From: a bacterium 336/3
Lineage (GTDB): Bacteria > Bacteroidota > Bacteroidia > Cytophagales > Thermonemataceae
Length of the DNA: 64,000 nt
Assembly: GCA_001281695.1 (NCBI GenBank)
Contig: LJIE01000001.1
Coordinates: 130,107 to 194,106 of the forward strand
Direction of reading: 5' to 3'
Part shown: in pieces, positions 37,722-47,056 of the stretch
Layout of the letters: each line of letters begins with the position of its first letter
Position numbering within the stretch: the first letter of the stretch is position 1
The notes under the pieces: model-generated
Told to the model about the DNA's origin: nothing
Seen by the model: only the letters and a program-made list of their open reading frames with translations
The model's database searches: none
Position numbers and translations under genes: made by a program

Positions 37722-37764
37722 TACTTGACAAATATAAACTATTATGACTTACTTTGTCAAGTAA
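37722..37764. promoter_or_regulatory. putative HxlR operator
   Basis: TACTTGACAAA (37722-37732) and TTTGTCAAGTA (37753-37763) are a perfect 11-base inverted repeat with a 20-base spacer. The right half also contains TTACT-N6-AGTAA (37749-37764). It lies between the divergent regulator and oxidoreductase starts. Confidence 0.6.
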
Positions 37765-37796
37765 TTTTTGATTTTTCACTAAAAAAATATACTTCT

Positions 37797-38687
37797 ATGT
37801 ACGTAATCACAGGTGCAACAGGCAATACAGGTAAAAGAATTGCTGAAAATTTATTAAAAGCTGGCGAAAAGGTAAAAGCCATTGGTAGAGATGAAAACAA
37901 ACTACAAGATTTGGCAAAGTTGGGTGCTGAATTAGCAATAGGTGATTTGGAAGACACTACATTTTTAACAGAACAGTTTAAAGGAGCTAAGGCTGTTTAT
38001 GCACTTATTCCACCAAAATGGGATTTACAAGAACCTTGGAGAGATTACCAAAGAAAAGTAGGAAATGCTATTTCTTCTGCTCTCAAAAATTCATCTGTTA
38101 AAAATGTTGTAGTTTTAAGTTCTAATGGAGCTCAATTGCCACAAGGGGCAGGACCTGTAACAGGTTTGTATGAATTTGAGCAAAATCTTAAAAAAATTGA
38201 TGGTCTTAATGTTCTTTCTTTGAGAGCAGGTTTCTTTATGCAAAACTTTTTTGCTCAAATAGGTATGATTAAGCAAGCAGGTATTATGGGGTATTCTTTA
38301 AATACAGACGCAAAAATACCAATGGTACACACCAACGATATTGCAGATGTAGCTACGAAACATTTACTTCAGTTAGGCTTCTCTGGTTTTCAGCATGTTT
38401 TTGTACCAGGACAAAGAGATTTAACCATGCAAGAAGTTAGTAAAGTATTGGGGCATGCTATCGGGAAGCCTGAGTTACCCTATATTGCTTTTTCAATGGC
38501 TGATGCAAAAGCAGGTATGTTGCAAGTTGGTATTCCAGAAACCATTGCTGATGGTTATAATGAACTCTTTAGTGCTTTGAACTCGGGTGAATATCTCAAT
38601 GATTTTCAACGTACTACAGAAAATACAAACCCTACAAGTATTGAAGATTTTGCAAAAGAGTTTGCTTTGGCATATCAACATTCATAG
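37797..38687 (+). CDS. NAD(P)-binding oxidoreductase, NmrA/QorB-like atypical SDR
   Basis: The 296-residue Rossmann-fold protein has the dinucleotide loop VITGATGNTGKRIAENLL at its start and AIGDLEDTTFL, VVVLSSNGAQ, LRAGFFMQNF and MVHTNDIADVA further in, matching the NmrA/QorB group rather than classical SDRs; the YxxxK pair is absent. QorB-type enzymes reduce quinones. The divergent HxlR regulator, a family that often responds to quinones, supports this. The ATG at 37797 is chosen because it begins the beta1 strand; 24 codons upstream are open but run through the operator. Confidence 0.87.
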   Translation: MYVITGATGNTGKRIAENLLKAGEKVKAIGRDENKLQDLAKLGAELAIGDLEDTTFLTEQFKGAKAVYALIPPKWDLQEPWRDYQRKVGNAISSALKNSSVKNVVVLSSNGAQLPQGAGPVTGLYEFEQNLKKIDGLNVLSLRAGFFMQNFFAQIGMIKQAGIMGYSLNTDAKIPMVHTNDIADVATKHLLQLGFSGFQHVFVPGQRDLTMQEVSKVLGHAIGKPELPYIAFSMADAKAGMLQVGIPETIADGYNELFSALNSGEYLNDFQRTTENTNPTSIEDFAKEFALAYQHS

Positions 38688-38853
38688 AATATTATATAAC
38701 CTAGAAACAAGGCTTAAAGTTTTGTTTCTGGGTTTATCAAATTGTAAAACCTATTTTATAAAATTGACTTTAACGTTAAAAAAAACAGCTTATTTCAATA
38801 GAAATATCATGTTTAGTTAAACTTTGGTTCAATCTAAGTCAAAGTGAATAAAG

Positions 38854-38861
38854 TAGTTTTG
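38854..38861 (+). promoter_or_regulatory. candidate -7 box before the PhnD-like gene
   Basis: TAGTTTTG fits TAnnTTTG and lies 29 bases before the ATG at 38890; the same octamer occurs before katA. A flanking ACTTTG/CAAAGT inverted repeat (38821-38845) sits just upstream and might be an operator. No -33 box at the right spacing was found. Confidence 0.35.
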
Positions 38862-38889
38862 TAGCAAATAAACACACCACAAAACTACC

Positions 38890-39792
38890 ATGAAGAATCT
38901 GTTTTTAATACTCGCCTTAGTATTTTCTGTTTACATTTCAAAAGCTCAGAACACTTTATATTTAGGTGTTGGCTCTAACATCAACAAATCTGCCGAATCT
39001 CAAAAAACTGTAGATGAATTAGCTCAATATCTTTCACAGAAATTAGGAATTGTCGTAAAAATCAACTCTTTAAAAGCTGGAAAAACATTAGAGCAAATTC
39101 AAGAAGGAAAATTGGATGTAGCTCTCATGAATACCTTTGGTTACGTTCTTGCGTCATCAGAAGGTAATATGGAAGCTTTGGTTGTAGTTGCCAACGCTCA
39201 AAAAAAAGCTATTACTTATCAGAGTTGCTTGATTGCTCACCCTTCTACACAAATCAGAACATTGGAAGATTTAAAAAAACAAGCCTCTCAGTATCTTTTG
39301 GGTTTTGTTTCTGCCTCTTCTACTTCAGGACACTTAATTCCTCGTTTATTTTTAAATCGTTTGGATTTACAACCTGAAATATCTTTTAAAGATGTCCAAT
39401 TTGCTGGTTCACATCAAGAGTTGATTCATAAAATTAGTCTTGGGGAATTAAAAATTGGTGCCGTTTCTTATACAGATTTAGAAGAGCTCACAAAATCAGG
39501 TAAATACAAAAAATCAGATTTTAATATTCTCTGGACTTCAGAACCTATTACAAATGGTCCAGTAAGTGTTCGTAAAGACCTTTCAACTTCTTTAAAAGCG
39601 AAATTACAAGAGATTTGGATAAATTTACCTAAAGAAAATCCAACTCTTAATACCAAAGTTGTAAAATTATGGCATAACACCAATGCTCAATCTACATTTA
39701 TTTCTGCTCAAGATAGTCTGTACGAAAGTATCCGAAAAATGGCTAATTCTATGGAGGAAATCAGTGTTTTGGTTGGTTTGTATAGCGAATAG
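38890..39792 (+). CDS. PhnD-like phosphate/phosphonate-type periplasmic binding protein
   Basis: The 300-residue protein has a signal peptide (MKNLFLILALVFSVYISKAQ) and a type 2 periplasmic-binding fold of the PhnD family: YLSQKLGIVVKINSL, EGKLDVALMNTFGYVLA, ASSTSGHLIPRLFL, DVQFAGSHQELIHKI and GEIGAVSYTDLEEL-like segment. No phosphonate transporter ATPase or permease is nearby. In Bacteroidota solitary PhnD-like proteins may act as ligand sensors or serve distant transporters. It ends one base before the stop of the converging HTH gene. Confidence 0.85.
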   Translation: MKNLFLILALVFSVYISKAQNTLYLGVGSNINKSAESQKTVDELAQYLSQKLGIVVKINSLKAGKTLEQIQEGKLDVALMNTFGYVLASSEGNMEALVVVANAQKKAITYQSCLIAHPSTQIRTLEDLKKQASQYLLGFVSASSTSGHLIPRLFLNRLDLQPEISFKDVQFAGSHQELIHKISLGELKIGAVSYTDLEELTKSGKYKKSDFNILWTSEPITNGPVSVRKDLSTSLKAKLQEIWINLPKENPTLNTKVVKLWHNTNAQSTFISAQDSLYESIRKMANSMEEISVLVGLYSE

Positions 39793-39793
39793 T

Positions 39794-40741
39794 CTATCTT
39801 AATTTTTGAATAGTATTCTCGCATTTCTGGTAAATTTTCTGAAAAAACTGATGTCGTTGCCTTTCTGAAATACCACTCACAAGCATAGATTTGCCAAGAG
39901 TGGTATTTAAGTCATTTTCAGTTTCTTCACAAAAATGAGTATTTTGGGTAATTAAAACGTTTAAGTTTTGATGCCTTAGGTACACTTTTCTCACTCCTTG
40001 AATATTACTTAAAATACAATTATTATCTAGTGTTACTTCACTTTGGTACAACTCAAAATCAGATTGTTGGTCTGAGGCTTGTTTTTGAATAATTTGCACA
40101 GTTTCCTGTAATTGACTTATAATCAGTTGAGCATCCTTTGAGCTAGCAAACAAGCCTAAATCGTAATAATATTCTATTTGCCTCAATGTACTATCTATGG
40201 TATAATCTGTCCAAATTTCAGAAGTTTTTATAACCTGATATGCATGATAAATTTGTTTGCATAGATTTATCAATTCTTTAGGAATTATATCATACTCAAA
40301 CTTTGAAGGCATTTCTACATGATTGGTGTATCGTATCCAACTATATAATTTAAAGGCTGTTAGTTCTGAATGTGTAAAATTATAAAAAATAGGTAAATCA
40401 GTTGCTGAGTAAATCAAATAGCCTTTTTTCTCTTTTAAAAGTTGTAAATCTGTCAAAATCATGTTTAAATATGCTACCAGTTGATTCTCTGTACCAATAG
40501 GATCATATTCAAAAACTACTTGAATTTGACTTTTTTGATTAAGGAATGTATCAAAAGAAATTTTGTATTTTTCAGCTATTTTGAAAGCCTCTTCCAAACT
40601 CAAAGCTGTTTCGCCTCTGATACGTCTATAAACACTATCATTACTCAGGTTCAATAATTCTGAAAGCTCATCCACCAACGAAATATGACTGGGTAATAAA
40701 TCTTTTATTTTTTGTAGGAAGTCAACTTGTATATTTTCCAT
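39794..40741 (-). CDS. helix-turn-helix protein with large uncharacterised C-terminal domain
   Basis: The 315-residue protein has an N-terminal XRE-like HTH (about residues 15-65): LVDELSELLNLSNDSVYRRIRGETALSLEEAFKIAEKYK. The remaining 240 residues are helical with a central hydrophobic part (LTAFKLYSWIRYTNHV) and no recognisable motif; there is no membrane helix. I cannot name the family. It probably is a transcription regulator with a ligand- or partner-binding domain. It converges on the PhnD-like gene, and is divergent from the helicase gene. Confidence 0.72.
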   Translation of the reverse strand: MENIQVDFLQKIKDLLPSHISLVDELSELLNLSNDSVYRRIRGETALSLEEAFKIAEKYKISFDTFLNQKSQIQVVFEYDPIGTENQLVAYLNMILTDLQLLKEKKGYLIYSATDLPIFYNFTHSELTAFKLYSWIRYTNHVEMPSKFEYDIIPKELINLCKQIYHAYQVIKTSEIWTDYTIDSTLRQIEYYYDLGLFASSKDAQLIISQLQETVQIIQKQASDQQSDFELYQSEVTLDNNCILSNIQGVRKVYLRHQNLNVLITQNTHFCEETENDLNTTLGKSMLVSGISERQRHQFFQKIYQKCENTIQKLR

Positions 40742-40842
40742 GTCTTTATTTTCTCAAGAATTTGCAAATTAGTAAAATTTAGAAATGTTTTTGTAAGGAG
40801 CATGAAAAATGGTATATTTGAGTTTATTTGCTTTTCTTCAAT

Positions 40843-43704
40843 ATGTTTACAGTTTACACTTCTTCGGCTGGTTCGGGAAAAACATACACACTTACCAAAG
40901 AATATTTAAAACTTGCTTTAGGCATAGATACTAGTGAAAACAGATTCAATCCTACTTATTTTAGGAAGATTCTTGCTATTACTTTTACGAAAGATGCAGC
41001 TCAAGAAATGAAAGCTCGTGTACTTTCAAAACTGCTTTCTTTTATCAATAACCAAGATATTGATTTACAAAATCAAATTGCTCAAGATTTGAATATTACT
41101 CTTGATGAGCTACAAAACAGAGCAAAATCTACATTTGAGCAAATTATTTATCATTATTCAGATTTTTCTATTAGTACTATTGATAGTTTTACCAACCGAT
41201 TGGTTTCTGCTTTTACTCAAGAACTCAACGTTCCCATGAACTATGAGTTGGATATGGATACTGATACACTTACAGCCAATGCAGCTGATGGATTGATTGC
41301 TCAAATAGGCATGGAAGGGAAGGAACAAGTAACTAATTTTTTACTCAAATTTGTAATTGATGAAATTGATAATGGAACATATTGGCGAGATATTCATAGA
41401 AAATTAGCAGACTTTACAAAAGACCTTTACAAAGAAGAAAGCCGACCCATTGCCAAAAAACTAGGACAAACACAATTACCTCAATATGAAAAATGTATAG
41501 ATGAATTAAAAAAATTTATTGATGATTTGGAAGCTTTTTTGGTTGGAAAAGCTGAGCTATTCAAACAAGTTCTACAAAGAAAAGGCTTAGATTTTAAAGA
41601 CTTTTACCAAGGTGATAGAGGATTGGGAGGGTTCATCCATAAGATTGTTGATAAAAAAATGGATGAAAAAATACCTAATAGCTACGTTCTGGAAATTTTG
41701 GAAGAAGGGAAATGGTATTCCAACGCAAAAAAAAATCCTAAAAGTAGTATTTTAGATGATGCTATTCCCGAGTTAGAACCTTTATTATCAGATATTTGCT
41801 CTTATTGGCTTAATAGCAAGGAAACTTATTTTCTTATCAAAGAAACACTCAACGATTTTTACAAAGTAGCTCTTACAGGCGAGATTCATCAGGCTGTTGA
41901 GGAATTTAAAATCCAAAACAACATTGTTTACATTAGTGAAACTAACGAAAAAATCGCCAAAATAGTTCAGAATGAACCTGTTCCATTTATTTATGAAAGA
42001 CTTGGGGAGCGTTATAATCATTTGCTTATAGATGAGTTTCAAGATACTTCAGTGCTTCAATGGCATAATTTATTGCCTTTAGCAGAAAATAATTTGGCAG
42101 AGGGCAACATGAATTTGATTGTGGGTGATGCCAAACAAGCTATTTATCGTTGGAGAGGTGGAGAAATGGAGCAAATTGTTCATTTAGCTTATGCCAATGA
42201 TGCTTTACAAGGAGATACAAGCATTGCTAAACTTCAAAAAATAGCTTCAGTACACTTTCAAGACCATACAGAAGCAGCCGACTTGCTTGCAGACCGTTAC
42301 CAAACTATTCAAAATAATGTAGTAAGAAAGAATTTGGCAACCAATTTCAGAAGTAACAGCGAAATAGTAGAGTTTAACAATGCTTTTTTCAGACTAATTA
42401 CAGACCAAATTGCAGGTGATTTACCTTTTGTGAAGCAAGTTTATGATGAACAATTTGTTCAACAACTACCCAACAATACTCAAAAAAATGGTGCTGTTGA
42501 GATTATTTTAAAATCTAAAGAAAAAAATGGCAAAAACTATGAAGAACAAACCAAAGATGAAGTTCTTAGGATTATAGAAGATGCTCAAAACAAAGGTTTT
42601 GCATTAAAAGATATAGCTATTTTATTTCGTAAAAAAAGTAAAGCTATCCAGATTGCTACATTACTCAAAGAAAAAGGATTTAGCATTATTTCAGTAGATT
42701 CTTTGGTTATTTCGGCGGATGAAAAAGTGAATTTTTTAGTTTCTATGCTCAAAGTCATTGCTAATCCAGAAAACAACTTGGCAAAGTCAGAGGCATTGTA
42801 TCTGTTTTATAAAACAATTTTAAAACTCATACCTACTCAAGAACAAAACGAAGCTATCAGGAAGGCTGTTTATAGCAAAAATGCCTCTTTAAATAACTTT
42901 TTAGAGCTTTTTTCAGATAAAGGCTATTTTATTGATTACAATTATTTGCAATCTTTGAGTTTGTATGAAATGACTGAAGAATTGCTCCGAATTTTTAGAA
43001 TTCTACAAGAACATCCTACTCGTTTGGAGTTTATTTTCAAATTTCTGGATTGGGTTATTGAGTTTGAAAGGCAGAAAAAACATCATTTAGATGATTTTAT
43101 TACTGAATGGCACAAAAAGAAACATAGTGTAGCTGTAGATATTCCTGCTGATAGTGATGCTATTACTATTACCACTATCCATAAATCGAAAGGTTTAGAA
43201 TATCCCGTTGTTATTTTGCCTTTTGCAGATTGGGGTACAAAAGCCGATTACCGAAATTCTATTTGGGTGGATTCTGATGATTTTGATTTGCCCATTCACA
43301 ATCAACAAAAACCCTCTCATTTGCTTGTACGCATGAAAAGCTCAAAGGTGAAAACTATAGCAAATCATCAGCAAGAAGAAAATTACAAACATATTTTAGA
43401 AAACCTAAACTTATTGTATGTGGCTCTTACACGCCCTGTCAATATGTTGTATATCATAGGCAAATCTCCTTTTAAGCATGCAAGTTACGACAATAGTGTA
43501 AGTCGTTGGCTTAATTTATTTCTTGAAAATTTAGCAGTTGCTGAAGAGAATTATGCATCTCACTTACTTTTTCAAGAAGATGGACATATTTATCGTTTTG
43601 GAAATTTTGATAATAACTTACGCAAAGCACACCACAAAGAAACAAAAGAAGCCTTCTTTTTAAGCGATTTAAAAACTATTAAACTTAAAAAGAAACTCAA
43701 ATAA
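40843..43704 (+). CDS. UvrD/RecB-type (AddA-like) ATP-dependent helicase, without nuclease domain
   Basis: The 953-residue superfamily I helicase has Walker A with Lys13 (TSSAGSGKTYTLT), LAITFTKDAAQEMKAR, Walker B LLIDEFQDTSVLQW, VGDAKQAIYRWRGGE, LATNFRSN, TTIHKSKGLEYPVVILPF and LLYVALTRPVNMLYII. This is the RecB/AddA arrangement. The chain stops about 70 residues after motif VI with a lysine-rich end, so the C-terminal PD-(D/E)XK nuclease domain common in homologues is missing. No AddB gene is adjacent. The ATG at 40843 is preferred to a TTG 15 bases upstream. DNA end processing in recombinational repair is the likely role. Confidence 0.88.
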   Translation: MFTVYTSSAGSGKTYTLTKEYLKLALGIDTSENRFNPTYFRKILAITFTKDAAQEMKARVLSKLLSFINNQDIDLQNQIAQDLNITLDELQNRAKSTFEQIIYHYSDFSISTIDSFTNRLVSAFTQELNVPMNYELDMDTDTLTANAADGLIAQIGMEGKEQVTNFLLKFVIDEIDNGTYWRDIHRKLADFTKDLYKEESRPIAKKLGQTQLPQYEKCIDELKKFIDDLEAFLVGKAELFKQVLQRKGLDFKDFYQGDRGLGGFIHKIVDKKMDEKIPNSYVLEILEEGKWYSNAKKNPKSSILDDAIPELEPLLSDICSYWLNSKETYFLIKETLNDFYKVALTGEIHQAVEEFKIQNNIVYISETNEKIAKIVQNEPVPFIYERLGERYNHLLIDEFQDTSVLQWHNLLPLAENNLAEGNMNLIVGDAKQAIYRWRGGEMEQIVHLAYANDALQGDTSIAKLQKIASVHFQDHTEAADLLADRYQTIQNNVVRKNLATNFRSNSEIVEFNNAFFRLITDQIAGDLPFVKQVYDEQFVQQLPNNTQKNGAVEIILKSKEKNGKNYEEQTKDEVLRIIEDAQNKGFALKDIAILFRKKSKAIQIATLLKEKGFSIISVDSLVISADEKVNFLVSMLKVIANPENNLAKSEALYLFYKTILKLIPTQEQNEAIRKAVYSKNASLNNFLELFSDKGYFIDYNYLQSLSLYEMTEELLRIFRILQEHPTRLEFIFKFLDWVIEFERQKKHHLDDFITEWHKKKHSVAVDIPADSDAITITTIHKSKGLEYPVVILPFADWGTKADYRNSIWVDSDDFDLPIHNQQKPSHLLVRMKSSKVKTIANHQQEENYKHILENLNLLYVALTRPVNMLYIIGKSPFKHASYDNSVSRWLNLFLENLAVAEENYASHLLFQEDGHIYRFGNFDNNLRKAHHKETKEAFFLSDLKTIKLKKKLK

Positions 43705-43766
43705 TTTATACAATGTTGTGTATGAATAATTAAGAGAGCAGTATTTATCATTTTACATCTACCATT

Positions 43767-44975
43767 GTGCCAGCTAAAACTTCAAAAGTTCTTCTTGTTT
43801 TATTTGTTACCATTTTCATTGATTTATTAGGTTTCGGGATTATTATTCCTATTTTGCCCACTTATGCCAAAGACTTACATGCAACTGATTTTGAAATAGG
43901 AGTCATGGTGGCATGTTATGCTCTTATGAATTTCGTTTTTGCTCCATTTTGGGGTTCGTTGAGTGATAGAATTGGCAGAAAACCTGTCATTTTAATTAGT
44001 GTTGCTATTACAGGACTGGCTTATGTAGTTTTTGCTTATGCAGATATTTTATTCCTTTTATTTGCCTCAAGAACTTTGGCTGGTATTGGTTCTGCCAATA
44101 TTTCTGCTGCTCAAGCATATATTGCAGATGTGAGTTTGCCACAAAATAGGGCTAAAAATTTTGGTATTATTGGTGCTGCTTTCGGTTTAGGACTTATTTT
44201 AGGTCCTCCTATAGGTGGTTATGTCAAAGAAAATTATGGAGTCAGTTATATAGGTTGGACAATAGCTCTGCTATGCCTTTTCAATTTTATTTTAGCATTT
44301 TTTCTACTTTCTGAAAGCCTTAAAGAGAAAAACAAACAAAGTAAAATACAATTAAATCCTATAAAAGATTTACAAACTGCATTAAGGAGAGATACTATTA
44401 AAGAGATTTTATGGCTTTCTTTTGGTTTTGTAGTAGCTTTTATGATGATGCAAATCCCTCTTGCTTTGTTATGGAAAGAACAGGCAGGATTTAGTGATGA
44501 ACAAAATGGTTATGCTTTTTCTTTTATGGGTGTTGTTACTGCCTTATCACAAGGACTTTTTCTGGGCAAACTCAATAAAAAATTTGGAGAATACAAACTT
44601 ATCTTGTATGGTTGCATTATGCTCGCTATTGCAGGTATTATTTTACCTCTTTTTGCTTCAAAATCTCTTTTTATTCCTTTTGAATTATTAGGTATTGTAT
44701 TATTAGGACTTTCAAGTGCTTTTTTCAATCCTGCTCTTAGTGCCATGATTTCTAAATCTGTTTCTATGCAGGAACAGGGCAAAATATTAGGAATCAATCA
44801 ATCTTTTGGTTCATTGGCTCGAGCAGCAGGCCCTGCTTTAGGAGGTTTTTTTTATGGAATAGACTATCATATGCCTTATTGGGCTGCAGCCTTACTGATG
44901 GTGGGTGTTATTTACTGGGCTACACAAATCCCCAAGATTTTACATGCTTACAAAAGCATTATTAACAAAGATTAA
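43767..44975 (+). CDS. MFS transporter, TCR/Tet-like subfamily
   Basis: The 402-residue 12-helix transporter has FIDLLGFGIIIPILPTYA at helix 1, the loop 2-3 motif GSLSDRIGRKPVIL, and GAAFGLGLILGPPIGG (antiporter motif C in helix 5), as in TetA-type drug/proton antiporters. A start GTG is used because no ATG lies nearby. Substrates cannot be predicted. It follows the helicase gene after 62 bases and precedes a VWA gene with a 133-base gap. Confidence 0.9.
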   Translation: MPAKTSKVLLVLFVTIFIDLLGFGIIIPILPTYAKDLHATDFEIGVMVACYALMNFVFAPFWGSLSDRIGRKPVILISVAITGLAYVVFAYADILFLLFASRTLAGIGSANISAAQAYIADVSLPQNRAKNFGIIGAAFGLGLILGPPIGGYVKENYGVSYIGWTIALLCLFNFILAFFLLSESLKEKNKQSKIQLNPIKDLQTALRRDTIKEILWLSFGFVVAFMMMQIPLALLWKEQAGFSDEQNGYAFSFMGVVTALSQGLFLGKLNKKFGEYKLILYGCIMLAIAGIILPLFASKSLFIPFELLGIVLLGLSSAFFNPALSAMISKSVSMQEQGKILGINQSFGSLARAAGPALGGFFYGIDYHMPYWAAALLMVGVIYWATQIPKILHAYKSIINKD

Positions 44976-45108
44976 AACCCTATCTATTAATTATTTAAAA
45001 GGCAATATTCTTTTTTTTTATTCTTTTTTTCAGAAAAATTTATGGAAATCTAAGAGTGTTTTCATCTTTATTACAAAGAACAAGAAATCACTCTTAAATA
45101 TAAGTTTT

Positions 45109-46968
45109 ATGAAAAAGCATGTTTTAATATGGTTAGTTGCAATTTTGAGCATAGCCATCGTTTCGTGGAAAAAACCTGATGCGACAACTGTAACAGGAAC
45201 TGTAACTGACCAAAATGGCTTACCATTAGCCAATGTCTTGGTTAGTTCTCAAAAAAATAGTAAAAAAGCTTCCACAGATATAAAAGGAAATTATAGTATT
45301 GAAGCTCAAGTTGGAGATGTCCTGAGCTTTAGTTTAACTGGTTACCAAACAAAACAAGTAAGTGTTGGCAAAACCCTTGTTGTAAATATTCAATTAAAAA
45401 ATATAAAAGAACCTGTTAAAATAGCAAAAGAACAAGAGATTGAACGTAAGGTAAAAAAAATTGAAAGAAATAAAATGTATATGGGAGCAACCAAAGATGT
45501 ACATAATCTGCCAAGTATTCAAAGAAATTACTATCCTACTGACCCAATTGAGCATAACACAGAGGAATATGATGCAGTAAGAGAAAGTAGATTTTTAGGC
45601 GTTACCCAAAATCCTTTATCCACCTTTTCGATAGATGTAGATAGAGCAAGTTATAGTAATATGCGTCGTTTTATCAATGGTGGGCAACTTCCTCCCAAAG
45701 ATGTTATCAGAGTAGAAGAATTAATTAACTACTTCAGTTATAATTATGAAGATCCTAAAGATGATAATCCTTTTGCAGTATATACTGAAGTTTCTCAATG
45801 TCCTTGGAATAAAGAGCATCAATTAGTTCAGATTGGCTTACAAGGCAAAAATATTCCTACTGACAAATTACCTCCTTCAACTCTTGTATTTTTGATAGAT
45901 GTTTCAGGTTCAATGAGTTCTGCAAACAAATTGCCTTTGGTAAAATCAGCTATGAGATTACTTGTAAACCAATTGCGTCAGCAAGATAAAGTTGCGATTG
46001 TCGTATATGCAGGAGCTGCAGGGTTGGTTTTACCAGCAACCAACAATAAAGAGCAAATTTTACAAGCTCTTGACCGTTTAGAAGCTGGTGGAAGTACAGC
46101 AGGTGGTGCAGGCATACAATTGGCTTATAAAGTGGCTGAAGAAAATTTCGCTAAAAATGGTAATAATCGTGTAATCATTGCAACAGATGGTGATTTCAAT
46201 GTTGGTTCTTCCAGCAATGCCGAAATGGAAAGACTCATTGAAGAAAAACGTAAAACAGGCGTATTTTTAACTGTATTAGGTTTTGGAATGGGTAATTATA
46301 AAGATAGCAAAATGGAAATTTTAGCAGATAAAGGAAATGGAAATTATGCTTACATTGATGGAATACAAGAAGCCCAAAAAGTGTTTATTCAAGAATTTGG
46401 AGGTACTTTATTTACAATTGCCAAAGATGTGAAAATCCAAGTAGAGTTTAACCCTACCAAAGTAAAAGGCTATAGATTAATTGGTTATGAAAATAGAGCC
46501 TTAAAAAATGAAGATTTTAATGATGACAAGAAAGACGCAGGAGAATTAGGTTCTGGACATACTGTTACAGCATTATACGAAATTATCCCTGCTAGTAGCA
46601 ACGAAGTAGTTGCAGGTATTGATAATCTAAAATATCAGAATACTCAAGTAAATACTAATGCTTACAAATCGAATGAGATTATGAATGTAAAGCTTCGTTA
46701 CAAACAACCCAGTGGCGATGTAAGTAAATTGATTGAAAAACCTGTTGTAGATAAAAGCACAAGTTTTGAAAAATCTTCACAAAATTTCCGTTGGGCTGCT
46801 TGTGTAGCTGCATTTGGAATGGTGATGAGAGACTCTGAATTTAAAGGAAATGCTACTTTAGACCAAGCATTACAAATGGCTGAATCTGCTAAAGGTGATG
46901 ACAAAGAAGGTTACAGAACAGAATTTATCCGTATGATACGCTCAGCACAATTATTAGGTAAAAAATAA
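45109..46968 (+). CDS. secreted VWA-domain protein with carboxypeptidase-regulatory domain (YfbK-like)
   Basis: The 619-residue protein has an N-terminal hydrophobic signal/anchor (KKHVLIWLVAILSIAIVSW), a carboxypeptidase-regulatory-like domain (about 25-105, VTGTVTDQNGLPLANVLV), a YfbK N-terminal segment (FSIDVDRASYSNMRRFINGGQLPP), a VWA domain with MIDAS DVSGSMS, and a YfbK C-terminal domain (AACVAAFGMVMRDSEF ... EFIRMIRSAQLLG). The function is unknown; such proteins sit in the periplasm or outer membrane. ATG at 45109 is used because 68 further upstream codons overlap the MFS gene. It ends at a hairpin terminator. Confidence 0.86.
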   Translation: MKKHVLIWLVAILSIAIVSWKKPDATTVTGTVTDQNGLPLANVLVSSQKNSKKASTDIKGNYSIEAQVGDVLSFSLTGYQTKQVSVGKTLVVNIQLKNIKEPVKIAKEQEIERKVKKIERNKMYMGATKDVHNLPSIQRNYYPTDPIEHNTEEYDAVRESRFLGVTQNPLSTFSIDVDRASYSNMRRFINGGQLPPKDVIRVEELINYFSYNYEDPKDDNPFAVYTEVSQCPWNKEHQLVQIGLQGKNIPTDKLPPSTLVFLIDVSGSMSSANKLPLVKSAMRLLVNQLRQQDKVAIVVYAGAAGLVLPATNNKEQILQALDRLEAGGSTAGGAGIQLAYKVAEENFAKNGNNRVIIATDGDFNVGSSSNAEMERLIEEKRKTGVFLTVLGFGMGNYKDSKMEILADKGNGNYAYIDGIQEAQKVFIQEFGGTLFTIAKDVKIQVEFNPTKVKGYRLIGYENRALKNEDFNDDKKDAGELGSGHTVTALYEIIPASSNEVVAGIDNLKYQNTQVNTNAYKSNEIMNVKLRYKQPSGDVSKLIEKPVVDKSTSFEKSSQNFRWAACVAAFGMVMRDSEFKGNATLDQALQMAESAKGDDKEGYRTEFIRMIRSAQLLGKK

Positions 46969-47000
46969 ACAACTATAACTATTATATAAATTCTATTTTG

Positions 47001-47040
47001 AAGAAAGGTTTGTTTAAACACAAGCCTTTCTTTTTATTTG
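47001..47040 (+). terminator. terminator after the VWA gene
   Basis: AAGAAAGGTTTGT (47001-47013) pairs with ACAAGCCTTTCTT (47020-47032), including one G-T pair, around a six-base loop, followed by TTTTATTT. It separates the VWA gene from oxyR. Confidence 0.8.
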
Positions 47041-47056
47041 GGTAAATTTCTAAAAA

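Noticed and set aside
38587-38820. Small open frame after the NmrA/QorB-like gene
   Set aside because: It overlaps the 3' end of that gene in another frame, has no family resemblance and its remainder is AT-rich intergenic sequence.
38821-38845. tRNA-like T-loop sequence GGTTCAATC
   Set aside because: No matching acceptor, anticodon or T stems could be built around it; it is part of an AT-rich promoter region.
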